Origin: Rhodospirillaceae bacterium UBA4468
Lineage (GTDB): Bacteria; Pseudomonadota; Alphaproteobacteria; Rhodospirillales; Casp-alpha2
Assembly (NCBI GenBank): GCA_002389385.1
Contig: DGOK01000122.1
Location: 6,559-17,200 of the forward strand
Direction of reading: 5' to 3'
Length of the DNA: 10,642 bases
Shown: piece by piece, positions 1 through 6,537 of the stretch
How positions within the stretch are numbered: the stretch's first letter is position 1
How the letters are laid out: every line of letters starts with the position of its first letter
Program-made: the position numbers and the translations under genes
Notes under the pieces: generated by a model
Told to the model about the DNA's origin: nothing
Databases searched by the model: none
Seen by the model: the letters and a program-made list of their open reading frames with translations, nothing else

Positions 1-1
1 C

Positions 2-1195
2 ATTCTTTATTGCTCGTGGACCACCCCAAGTTATACCGCTGCTGATATTACAATCTTGTTCGAGATGTTTTGTCGCTGCTATCACCATGGGCCTGATGCT
101 GAAATCTATGTTTTCTTTGATGAAGTCCAGTACGCAAAAGACTGGGAAAAATCTCTCCTGAAACTTGCCAAGATGCGCCCCAAGGTAAAGATTGTCGTCG
201 CTGTATCATCTGGGGCACCTGCGATTGTTAGTGGCACCAAGGTTATGGAAGACCGGATGGAAGTCTTCATTTTGCCACCTTTGACGTTTCTTGAGTTTTT
301 GCGGTTCCGTGGATCTGAGGAAAAATTGTTCGTGGCATCTTTGAATACCGAGAAGAATACAGGCGCCATGACGCTCGAGCCAAATGCGCTCCCGGCGTTG
401 AACCAGGAGTTTCACCGATACGTTAATTTTGGTGGCTTTTTAGAAGGCATCTTGTCGGGCAAAGATGGTGTGCCTGCCCCTGCGTTCGTACGTGATGGGG
501 TCGCAGACCGTGTGCTTCATAAAGATTTAGCATCTCTATCAGGTGTGAATGACCCTCAAGAACTCAATCGACTGTTTGGTCTGCTTGCGTTTAATACGGG
601 GCGTGAAGTCTCGATGGATGATCTTGCCAAGGCAACGAACATCGCCAAGAACACGCTGCGCAAATATCTCGATTATCTTGAACAGGCCTTTCTTATTCGC
701 CGGATCAATCGTGTTGATCGGGATGGAAAGAAGTTTCAGCGCCAGGTTTTCTTCAAAGTGTACCTGACGCGTCCCTGCTTGTATGCGGCGCTGTTCGCGC
801 CCGTGCCGCCGTCGGACCAGTTCTTCCAGCGCCTGGCTGAAACGGCCCTCGTATCCCAATGGCTTGGTTCTACGGCAATAGAAAACCTCTACTATGCGAG
901 TTGGCGTGGTGGCGAGGTGGATCTGCTGACGTTGCACCCTGAAACCGGCAAGCCTGATCACGTCTATGATTTGGATTGGCCAAACACGTATGTACGGACT
1001 GAGACGCGGCCGGATCAAATGGTCAATTTCGTGCGTGAAAATAACCCAGATGCCACATCATACGTGCTGACCAGCACTTTTGCCCGGAGTGCGACAATGA
1101 AGGGTATTAATCTGACCCTGGCACCTTTTGCATTGTATAGTTATTGGATCGAGCGTGACCCAACGCTGAAAGCATTTCACAAGCCGAAAAAGTAG
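2..1195 (+). CDS. AAA_14 / DUF4143 family ATPase, 5' end missing
   Basis: The gene is cut by the left edge: the frame is open from base 2 and reads through the TTG at 56, so that codon is not the start and the P-loop (Walker A) lies outside the window. Visible parts follow the AAA_14 + DUF4143 order. A Walker B strand ends in FFDEVQ (about 110-130). The SSGAP...PLTFLEF segment (about 208-300) is typical of the end of the ATPase domain. A winged-helix-like stretch (VSMDDLAKATNIAKNTLRKYLDYLE, split here as VSMDDLAKATNIA and KNTLRKYLDYLE) spans about 607-690. A C-terminal nuclease-like DUF4143 part contains GGEVDLL at about 908-925. In this family the EVD is normally followed by an E-V-K strand; here the matching strand reads DLDW (968-979), so the lysine is missing. 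Such proteins are widespread, accessory and of unknown role; nuclease activity is doubtful here. The gene converges on the small membrane gene, 11 bases away. Confidence 0.85.
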   Translation: MLYCSWTTPSYTAADITILFEMFCRCYHHGPDAEIYVFFDEVQYAKDWEKSLLKLAKMRPKVKIVVAVSSGAPAIVSGTKVMEDRMEVFILPPLTFLEFLRFRGSEEKLFVASLNTEKNTGAMTLEPNALPALNQEFHRYVNFGGFLEGILSGKDGVPAPAFVRDGVADRVLHKDLASLSGVNDPQELNRLFGLLAFNTGREVSMDDLAKATNIAKNTLRKYLDYLEQAFLIRRINRVDRDGKKFQRQVFFKVYLTRPCLYAALFAPVPPSDQFFQRLAETALVSQWLGSTAIENLYYASWRGGEVDLLTLHPETGKPDHVYDLDWPNTYVRTETRPDQMVNFVRENNPDATSYVLTSTFARSATMKGINLTLAPFALYSYWIERDPTLKAFHKPKK

Positions 1196-1206
1196 CTGCT
1201 TTGTGT

Positions 1207-1419
1207 CTAGGCGGCGTGCTGATCTTGTTTGAATGCGTTTAAAATTGTCTCAAGATAGATGCCAAGTAAAATGCCGGCGACACCGAAGCATAAGAACATG
1301 ACATCTCCGCCTAATGCCTGAATGGAACCGCTTAAAAAGCAGATGCCAAACCAGGCAGCCGCGCCAACGATAAACATGCCAGATATAAAATAGATAACGA
1401 GTTTGATCACAGACGCCAC
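1207..1419 (-). CDS. Small two-helix membrane protein, unknown function
   Basis: This 70-residue protein has two hydrophobic segments, roughly residues 4-29 and 35-60, and a short polar tail (KQDQHAA), so it is probably an inner-membrane hairpin. I do not recognise the family. The start is GTG at 1419, with a G-rich stretch (GGGGTAGG) just upstream as a weak ribosome binding site; an internal ATG at residue 15 would destroy the first helix and is less likely. It lies downstream of argG on the same strand, 89 bases away, with a possible promoter of its own in that gap. It ends tail-to-tail with the AAA ATPase gene. Hydrophobicity supports a real gene; function is unknown. Confidence 0.6.
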   Translation of the reverse strand: MASVIKLVIYFISGMFIVGAAAWFGICFLSGSIQALGGDVMFLCFGVAGILLGIYLETILNAFKQDQHAA

Positions 1420-1449
1420 ACGCCTACCCCGATAAGTATGGTTAATAAA

Positions 1450-1478
1450 ACCTTAACGAGGATAGGTGCAGTGGTCAA
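1450..1478 (-). promoter_or_regulatory. Possible sigma-70 promoter of the small membrane gene
   Basis: On the minus strand, TTGACC (1473-1478) is followed after 17 bases by TAAGGT (1450-1455). The -35 matches consensus at five of six positions, the -10 only at three. Transcription would begin about 25 bases before the GTG at 1419. No clear rho-independent terminator for argG is visible in this gap, so read-through from argG is also possible. Confidence 0.3.
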
Positions 1479-1508
1479 CCTATGTGGAAATCAAATACCA
1501 GTGTTGAT

Positions 1509-2714
1509 CTATTTTCGACCTAATAGACGCAAACGCAGTGCGTTCAAGCGAATGAAGCCTTCAGCATCGCGCTGATCATAGACATCATCTTCTTCAAACG
1601 TCACCATTGCTTCGTCATACAGTGAGAATGGTGACTTGCGGCCCATGATAATGACGTTGCCCTTGTAAAGTTTCAGGCGAACGGTGCCGGTGACGCGCTC
1701 AGAGGCATGGTCAATGGCGGCTTGAAGCATTTCACGTTCAGGTGCAAACCAGAAGCCGTTGTACACCATCTCGGCATAACGCGGCATCATCTCGTCTTTG
1801 GTGTGCATGGCGCCACGCTCGAGTGTCAGGCTCTCCATCGCGCGGTGTGCATGGAACAATACAGTCCCGCCTGGGGTCTCATAGACACCGCGAGACTTCA
1901 TGCCGATGAAACGGTTCTCAACAATGTCAGTACAACCGACACCGTTACGACCGCCGAGCTCATTGAGCTTGGTCAGCAATGTTGCGGGGCTCATCTTTTC
2001 ACCATTGATGGCAACCGGATCGCCCTTTTCGAAATCGATGGTGATTTCTTCCGGGGTATCGGGGGCGGCCATCGGTGTCACCATGCGTGACAAGATAAGA
2101 TCGTAATCTGGCTCAACCCATGGGTCCTCAAGAACCTTACCTTCAGATGAAATGTGCAGAAGGTTGGCGTCCTGGCTGAACGGTGCTTCGCCCCGTTTGT
2201 CTTTAGGCACAGGGATCTGGTTTTGCTCAGCATACTCAATCAGTTTGGTACGGCTGTTGAGATCCCACTCACGCCATGGCGCGATAATTTTGATCGACGG
2301 CTCAAGCGCGTAATAGCCCAGCTCGAAACGAACCTGGTCGTTACCTTTACCGGTCGCGCCGTGGGACACGGCATCAGCACCGGTTTCACGTGCGATCTCA
2401 ATCTGACGCTTGGCGATCAAAGGCCGCGCAATAGAGGTGCCCAGCAAATAGGTGCCTTCATAAAGCGCGCCAGAGCGGAACATTGGAAAGACATAGTCGC
2501 GAACGAATTCTTCGCGAAGATCTTCGATATAGATTTCCTTGATGCCCATCATTTCGGCTTTTTGGCGGGCTGGCTCTACCTCTTCGCCCTGACCAAGGTC
2601 AGCCGTAAAGGTGACGACTTCACAGTCGTAGGCGTCTTTAAGCCACTTAAGAATAACAGAGGTGTCGAGGCCGCCGGAATAGGCCAGCACAACTTTTTTG
2701 ATGTCTTTGCTCAT
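1509..2714 (-). CDS. argG: Argininosuccinate synthase
   Basis: ArgG joins citrulline and aspartate with ATP to make argininosuccinate, the penultimate step of arginine synthesis, in the cytoplasm. The 401-residue product has the normal length for a type I enzyme. The N-type ATP-pyrophosphatase loop AYSGGLDTSV is at residues 11-20. The family signature EGTYLLGTSIARP is at 86-98. The nucleotide/substrate segment GATGKGNDQVRFE is at 119-131, and GRNGVGCTDIVENR and SRGVYETPGG follow in the synthetase domain. The ATG at 2714 is preceded by a good ribosome binding site (GAAGG, 9 bases before). A plausible promoter lies directly upstream, so argG seems to be transcribed on its own rather than from the small genes before it. 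No truncation or unusual residue is seen. Confidence 0.98.
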   Translation of the reverse strand: MSKDIKKVVLAYSGGLDTSVILKWLKDAYDCEVVTFTADLGQGEEVEPARQKAEMMGIKEIYIEDLREEFVRDYVFPMFRSGALYEGTYLLGTSIARPLIAKRQIEIARETGADAVSHGATGKGNDQVRFELGYYALEPSIKIIAPWREWDLNSRTKLIEYAEQNQIPVPKDKRGEAPFSQDANLLHISSEGKVLEDPWVEPDYDLILSRMVTPMAAPDTPEEITIDFEKGDPVAINGEKMSPATLLTKLNELGGRNGVGCTDIVENRFIGMKSRGVYETPGGTVLFHAHRAMESLTLERGAMHTKDEMMPRYAEMVYNGFWFAPEREMLQAAIDHASERVTGTVRLKLYKGNVIIMGRKSPFSLYDEAMVTFEEDDVYDQRDAEGFIRLNALRLRLLGRK

Positions 2715-2754
2715 ACGCTTGCGCCTTCAAGAAAAAATGTGAAACAGCGCGGGC

Positions 2755-2782
2755 AGTATAGGCACAGCGCCCGCTTCGTAAA
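2755..2782 (-). promoter_or_regulatory. Probable argG sigma-70 promoter
   Basis: On the minus strand, TTTACG (2777-2782) and TATACT (2755-2760) are separated by 16 bases. The -10 matches consensus at five of six positions, the -35 at four. Predicted transcription starts near 2748, giving a leader of about 34 bases with the ribosome binding site inside it. The -35 sits in the perfect inverted repeat 2771-2786, and the promoter is spanned by a wider pair of arms (GCGGGC 2749-2754, GCCCGC 2769-2774), which could bind a regulator. Prediction by eye only. Confidence 0.5.
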
Positions 2783-2786
2783 GCGG
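2771..2786. repeat. Perfect 6-bp inverted repeat with 4-base loop
   Basis: CCGCTT-cgta-AAGCGG. On the minus strand the loop reads TACG, a UNCG-type tetraloop if transcribed. It lies between the 83-residue gene and argG and overlaps the predicted argG -35. No T-run follows on the minus strand, so it is not a standard terminator; an operator or a simple 3' hairpin of the upstream transcript are both possible. Confidence 0.4.
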
Positions 2787-2822
2787 CCATCTTAAGCGTG
2801 CGTATAAATATTCTGAAGGCGG

Positions 2823-3074
2823 TTAGGCTGCAGCCGACTTTCTTGTGTGTAGGCCGATAACATCTTCGACCGTGGCGCGTTGTTTCGGCCCCATATAATC
2901 AAGGTCACGGTCGGTTAGGCCCATCGATAAAAGTACCGCTAATTGCTCGCCACCCATAGAGCCTTCATACCGAGAAGGACGTGTGCGAGATGGCTTGGAC
3001 GGGCGCCGCGACTTAGGATTTTCATCGATAAGCCCTGCTATCATCGCAGTGAACGTCTTTGGATCTGATAGCAC
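2823..3074 (-). CDS. Small uncharacterised protein with M-x5-DLD-x-M-x3-QR motif
   Basis: This 83-residue protein is not one I recognise. It starts at GTG (3074), supported by a strong ribosome binding site, GGAGG, six bases upstream. Residues 20-36 are basic and rich in Arg, Pro, Ser and Lys and look disordered. Residues 45-77 look helical and contain the pattern M-x5-DLD-x-M-x3-QR-x3-E at 51-70 (bases 2865-2924). The same pattern occurs in the next upstream gene (3190-3666), so the two proteins appear to share a small domain. No signal peptide or membrane segment is seen, so a cytoplasmic protein is likely. It sits 115 bases downstream of its presumed relative and about 108 bases before argG on the same strand. 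Function unknown. Confidence 0.7.
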   Translation of the reverse strand: MLSDPKTFTAMIAGLIDENPKSRRPSKPSRTRPSRYEGSMGGEQLAVLLSMGLTDRDLDYMGPKQRATVEDVIGLHTRKSAAA

Positions 3075-3189
3075 GTGGCACCTCCATGATCTGATTGATC
3101 AGGGCACCATCGGACCACGACAAGGTTTAGAATTGTTTAAAGCGTCAGAGTGCAGAAAATGATAAAAAATACCGAAAACCTGGCAAAAA

Positions 3190-3666
3190 TTACCCAGTTT
3201 CATCTTTTGGCTTAGGTAAGTTTTCGAGTTCCTGTATGAGGAGAGCACCCGTCCCAAGACCGTTTGGCGCGGTGCGAAGCTGTGTCGCAATATCACCTGA
3301 CAGGACAGCACCTTGGGCAGCATCCTGCTCGATCGCGTTTTCAGCAGAAAGCCGTTTCTGGATTTCGAGGGCCACCATCTTTTCAATTTGCTCGCGTTGG
3401 CTGGACGGCATGTTATCCAGGTCGTCCTCGTTAAAGCACATAGCTTCAAGGATTTTCTCGCGAAGTTCTTCCATCTTCTTAGCCTGGATTTCATCCGTGT
3501 ATGAGCGGAACCCCTTGTCCTGAATTTCGACAAGCGTTTGATGGAAAGCACTCTTCCATGCGGGGCCTTCATCAAGCGTAGGCTGAGAATTCACGCCCGG
3601 AACCTGCGATGAAGGCAATGCAGCGGCTGCGCCGTAAGCGTTCGTCGTGTCAGATTTGTCGATCAT
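3190..3666 (-). CDS. Uncharacterised 158-residue protein with M-x5-DLD-x-M-x3-QR motif
   Basis: I do not recognise a named family. The protein starts at ATG 3666 with a GAGG ribosome binding site eight bases upstream. The first 35 residues are low in charge and rich in Ala, Ser, Pro and Asn, probably disordered. Residues 36-110 are strongly helical and charged, and may form a helical bundle or coiled coil. The pattern M-x5-DLD-x-M-x3-QR-x3-E is at residues 76-95 (bases 3382-3441) and is shared with the downstream gene at 2823-3074. There is no signal peptide or membrane helix. A different-frame open stretch at 3099-3575 is rejected because its composition is unlike a protein. A probable promoter and a 9-bp inverted repeat lie upstream. 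Function unknown. Confidence 0.75.
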   Translation of the reverse strand: MIDKSDTTNAYGAAAALPSSQVPGVNSQPTLDEGPAWKSAFHQTLVEIQDKGFRSYTDEIQAKKMEELREKILEAMCFNEDDLDNMPSSQREQIEKMVALEIQKRLSAENAIEQDAAQGAVLSGDIATQLRTAPNGLGTGALLIQELENLPKPKDETG

Positions 3667-3677
3667 ACCATTATCCT

Positions 3678-3735
3678 CTTCATTTATACCTGAAGATATC
3701 GAGGCAAGAAGCAGACCAATTATCTGTAAATGAAG
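3678..3735. repeat. 9-bp inverted repeat at the promoter of the 158-residue gene
   Basis: The arms CTTCATTTA (3678-3686) and TAAATGAAG (3727-3735) are perfect reverse complements 40 bases apart. One arm touches the ribosome binding site of the 158-residue gene; the other falls between its predicted -35 and -10. A two-site operator is a possible reading; chance in an AT-rich gap is the alternative. Confidence 0.4.
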
Positions 3736-3746
3736 GTTTTTCTTAA
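3719..3746 (-). promoter_or_regulatory. Possible promoter of the 158-residue gene
   Basis: On the minus strand TTAAGA (3741-3746) and GATAAT (3719-3724) are 16 bases apart, with a -10 that matches consensus at five of six positions. It sits in the 91-base gap after the DUF427 stop and would separate this gene from the rlmN-DUF427 unit. Confidence 0.35.
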
Positions 3747-3757
3747 CACTTGAGAGC

Positions 3758-4105
3758 TTAGGAGAACTGAACAGTCACAAGGTTCTCATCGAATGAAAGA
3801 TGGCTTTTGATCTCTGCGACTTCGGGGACCGGGTCACGGTAGCACCACGCCGCGTCGATGATGACATTGTCGTCGGTCACGACATTAAAATACGTCGCAT
3901 CACCTTTGAAATGGCAATGTGTCGCTGTGTCTGAACCCTGACAAGTACTTGCGATCACGTCATTTAGTGGAATGTAGTATCTTGGTGGATAGCCACTTTC
4001 CCGCAAGACAAAGGCCCGCTCGGATGTTGCAACATTCGTGTCACCAGCACTGACAGTTATTGTGCCGTCAAAGGGCGTGATCGTGATTTGATGGTCGTTG
4101 GTCAC
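3758..4105 (-). CDS. DUF427 family protein
   Basis: The 115-residue protein matches the DUF427 pattern (Pfam also calls the family NTP_transf_9). Visible landmarks are RYYIPLNDV in the middle, a CHFKGDATYF segment equal to the usual C-x-[YF]-KG-x-A-x-Y, and AWCYRDPVPEVAEIKSHLSF near the end, where the family has an aromatic-rich stretch followed by an aliphatic strand. It is a small, mostly beta, cytoplasmic protein of unknown biochemical role. It starts at GTG 4105, whose bases GTGA overlap the rlmN stop TGA by four bases. No ribosome binding site of its own is visible, so it is probably translated by re-initiation after rlmN. This ties its expression to rlmN, although no functional link is known to me. 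Confidence 0.85.
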   Translation of the reverse strand: MTNDHQITITPFDGTITVSAGDTNVATSERAFVLRESGYPPRYYIPLNDVIASTCQGSDTATHCHFKGDATYFNVVTDDNVIIDAAWCYRDPVPEVAEIKSHLSFDENLVTVQFS

Positions 4106-5217
4106 GGCGTTACAGCGGTCTCGCGGTCACTGAATTTCTTGGCCCGCTCACTGGCTGATTTCAATTGGCCACAGGCGGCCATGATGTCGCGGCCTCGTGG
4201 TCGCCGCACAGGTGATGAATATCCAGCGGCATTAACAATATCTGCAAATTTATGGATACGGTTATTTGATGAGCACTCATAGGCAGTGCCTGGCCATGGA
4301 TTGAAAGGGATCAAGTTAATCTTGGCCGGGATGCCTCGGACCAAATTCACCAGCTCGTGGGCATCAGCGTCGGTGTCGTTAACACCTTTAATCATCACAT
4401 ATTCAAACGTAATACGCCGTGCATTCGACGATGTTGGATAGCGGCGGCATGCTTCAAGCAATTCGTGGATGGGCCACTTTTTATTGATAGGCACCAGTTC
4501 GTCGCGCAAATCATCGCGTACAGCATGCAGGCTGATGGCGAGGTTCACACCAAGTTCTTCACCGCAGCGTTCAATTTCAGGGACAATCCCTGAGGTTGAT
4601 AGGGTAATCCGTCGTTTCGACAGGGAAATACCTTCATGATCCATGACAATGGTCAGCGCTTTGGCAACGTTTTCATAGTTAAACAAAGGCTCACCCATGC
4701 CCATCATGACGATGTTGGACAGCATTCGCGTGCCGTCCTGAGGGGTTGGCCATTCGTTGTAGCTATCGCGCGCCGCCATAAATTGCCCAACGATTTCACC
4801 GGATGTCAGGTTGCGGACCAGTGGTTGCGTGCCCGTATGGCAGAAACTACACGTAAGCGTACAGCCGACCTGGCTTGAGACACACACCGCACCGCGATCG
4901 TTCTCTGGGATATAAACGGTTTCAACGTCCTTGAAATCGTCCAGGCGGAACAGCCATTTACGCGTACCGTCTGTCGACGTTTGCAGGGTGGCAACGCTTG
5001 GCCGTCCAACCTTGTGGGTTTCCGCAATCTTGGTGCGGAAGTCTTTGGCCAAGGTTGTCATCTTGGCAAAGTCAGTTTCACCTTGATGGTAAATCCAATG
5101 CCAAAGCTGCTTGGCACGAAATGGTTTCTCATCAAGACGCACCAATTCTTCGGCAAGCTCAGCACGGCTGAGGCCAACAAGTTCAATGCGTGGGTCAAAG
5201 GGTATAGGTGTTGTCAT
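4102..5217 (-). CDS. rlmN: Dual-specificity 23S rRNA/tRNA adenine-C2 methyltransferase
   Basis: RlmN is a radical-SAM enzyme that methylates C2 of A2503 in 23S rRNA and A37 in some tRNAs. From the ATG at 5217 the product is 371 residues, normal for the family. The cluster motif C-x3-C-x2-C is at Cys119, 123 and 126. Cys112 and Cys349 (in AACGQL) correspond to the two cysteines used in the methyl-transfer mechanism (E. coli 118 and 355). GMGEPLFNYENV, LSTSG and SLHAVRDDLR are also present. The frame extends upstream to a TTG at 5253, but those residues are Arg-rich and unlike the family; the ATG gives the expected MTTPIPFDPR start. The ribosome binding site is weak (AGGTG, about 13 bases upstream). 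It is followed by the translationally coupled DUF427 gene. Confidence 0.97.
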   Translation of the reverse strand: MTTPIPFDPRIELVGLSRAELAEELVRLDEKPFRAKQLWHWIYHQGETDFAKMTTLAKDFRTKIAETHKVGRPSVATLQTSTDGTRKWLFRLDDFKDVETVYIPENDRGAVCVSSQVGCTLTCSFCHTGTQPLVRNLTSGEIVGQFMAARDSYNEWPTPQDGTRMLSNIVMMGMGEPLFNYENVAKALTIVMDHEGISLSKRRITLSTSGIVPEIERCGEELGVNLAISLHAVRDDLRDELVPINKKWPIHELLEACRRYPTSSNARRITFEYVMIKGVNDTDADAHELVNLVRGIPAKINLIPFNPWPGTAYECSSNNRIHKFADIVNAAGYSSPVRRPRGRDIMAACGQLKSASERAKKFSDRETAVTP

Positions 5218-5247
5218 GGCGCGGGGTTTACACCTAAATGCGCGCCA

Positions 5248-5284
5248 CGCCAAGTGTGCCGTTCTATTGTGGACAAGCTTGGCG
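5248..5284. repeat. 7-bp inverted repeat between divergent rlmN and MFS genes
   Basis: CGCCAAG (5248-5254) and CTTGGCG (5278-5284) are perfect arms separated by 23 bases. They sit in the 96-base gap that must hold the promoters for both rlmN (-) and the MFS gene (+). I could not identify convincing -35/-10 pairs here. An operator acting on one or both promoters is possible but unproven. Confidence 0.3.
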
Positions 5285-5313
5285 CGTCTACAGGAATGCT
5301 TTAAAGCGGTATC

Positions 5314-6537
5314 ATGACCGCATTAGGATTTGCCCGCCGCGATAAAGTCATCGCAATTACGCTGCTGGCAACAGCAGAAGTCCTGGCTTTGGCGTTGTGG
5401 TTTTCCGCAAGTGCGGTCGTCCCCAGCCTCAAGGCAGAGTTTCCGCTCAGCGATGGCCTGGCAGCGTTGTATACCAGCGCTGTCGCTATCGGGTTCATTG
5501 CAGGGACGTTGGTCAGCGCTGTCCTGACCCTTTCTGACCGCATTAAGCCGGCGACGCTTTTTTCTATTTCTGCGCTTATCGCAGCCTTAGCCAATGCATT
5601 AATCCTTATTGTCGATCCGACGTCCACAAGTGCGATTGTACTTCGCATGATCACCGGCGTGTGTATGGCGGGGATTTATCCGGTTGGTATGAAAATGGCG
5701 TCGTCGTGGACGAAAGGGGACACGGGGTTTTTAGTTGGCTTGTTGGTCGGTGCGCTAACACTGGGATCAGCCTTGCCACACTTGTTTAATGTTGCAGGCG
5801 GGATTGATTGGCGTTTTACACTTGGTGCTGCGTCTGTTTCAGCAATCCTCGCAGCATGCCTCATTCGATTTGCGAAAACCGGTCCGAACTTGGCCCCAGC
5901 GGCCCCTTTCAATCCAACAGCGGTGCTTGAAGCGTGGCGGAACAAACCGCTTAGATTGGCCAATCTTGGGTATCTTGGCCACATGTGGGAGCTTTATGCC
6001 ATGTGGGGCTGGATCGGATTGTTTCTTGCGCAAAGCTTTAGCCAAAGCGGCCTGTTGGATCCGGTCTTCTGGGCCGGTCTTGCCACCTTTGCTGTGATTG
6101 CCTCGGGCGCATTGGGATCATTGGGCGGCGGTATCTTTGCGGACCGTATGGGCCGGACAACGTTGACGATGGGGGCGATGGCAATCAGTGCCAGTTGCGC
6201 AGCAGGTGTTGGCTTTGTCTTTGGCGGCGCGCCGATCGCTATGATGGTCATATGTATTATTTGGGGCATCACCGTCGTTGCTGACTCAGCACAATTTTCG
6301 TCCTGCGTGATCGAGTTATCTGACCCCCGCTACGTTGGGAGCATGCTGACCATTCAGACGTGTGCCGGTTTTTTACTGACCCTTGTGACAATCCATATGC
6401 TGCCAATTTTTGCCGGTCTCGTGGGGTGGCAATGGGCCATGGCACCGCTCGCCATTGGCCCCGCCTTAGGCGTTGTCGCGATGGCCCGGCTGCATGTACA
6501 TCCGGAGAGTAAAAAGCTGGCAAACGGCAATCGTTAG
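5314..6537 (+). CDS. Major facilitator superfamily transporter
   Basis: This 407-residue, very hydrophobic protein should span the inner membrane about 12 times. The first helix begins near residue 11 (VIAITLLATAEVLALALWF). The loop between helices 2 and 3 has a shortened motif (LSDRIKPATL, about residues 73-82) and the loop between helices 8 and 9 has the clear MFS motif A, GIFADRMGRT, at about 272-281. A longer hydrophilic stretch around residues 190-215 is the usual central loop. It probably moves a small solute by proton or solute exchange; the substrate cannot be told from sequence. It starts at ATG 5314 with no strong ribosome binding site. It diverges from rlmN and its TAG stop overlaps the stop of the convergent EamA transporter gene. 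Confidence 0.9.
   Translation: MTALGFARRDKVIAITLLATAEVLALALWFSASAVVPSLKAEFPLSDGLAALYTSAVAIGFIAGTLVSAVLTLSDRIKPATLFSISALIAALANALILIVDPTSTSAIVLRMITGVCMAGIYPVGMKMASSWTKGDTGFLVGLLVGALTLGSALPHLFNVAGGIDWRFTLGAASVSAILAACLIRFAKTGPNLAPAAPFNPTAVLEAWRNKPLRLANLGYLGHMWELYAMWGWIGLFLAQSFSQSGLLDPVFWAGLATFAVIASGALGSLGGGIFADRMGRTTLTMGAMAISASCAAGVGFVFGGAPIAMMVICIIWGITVVADSAQFSSCVIELSDPRYVGSMLTIQTCAGFLLTLVTIHMLPIFAGLVGWQWAMAPLAIGPALGVVAMARLHVHPESKKLANGNR

Noticed and set aside
539..1018. A 159-codon minus-strand open frame inside the AAA ATPase gene
   Set aside because: Arg/Ile-rich composition, no family resemblance, and fully covered by a supported gene on the other strand.
2154..2795. A 213-codon plus-strand open frame opposite argG
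   Set aside because: It lies antisense to a clear full-length argG, has no recognisable domain, and such frames are common opposite codon-biased genes.
3099..3575. A second 158-codon minus-strand frame overlapping the uncharacterised 158-residue gene
   Set aside because: Its composition (Lys/Arg/Trp/Ser-rich) looks like an off-frame reading; the frame starting at 3666 has a good ribosome binding site and the shared motif.
5218..5253. Upstream TTG extension of rlmN
   Set aside because: The added 12 residues are Arg-rich and unlike RlmN; the ATG at 5217 gives the expected N-terminus.
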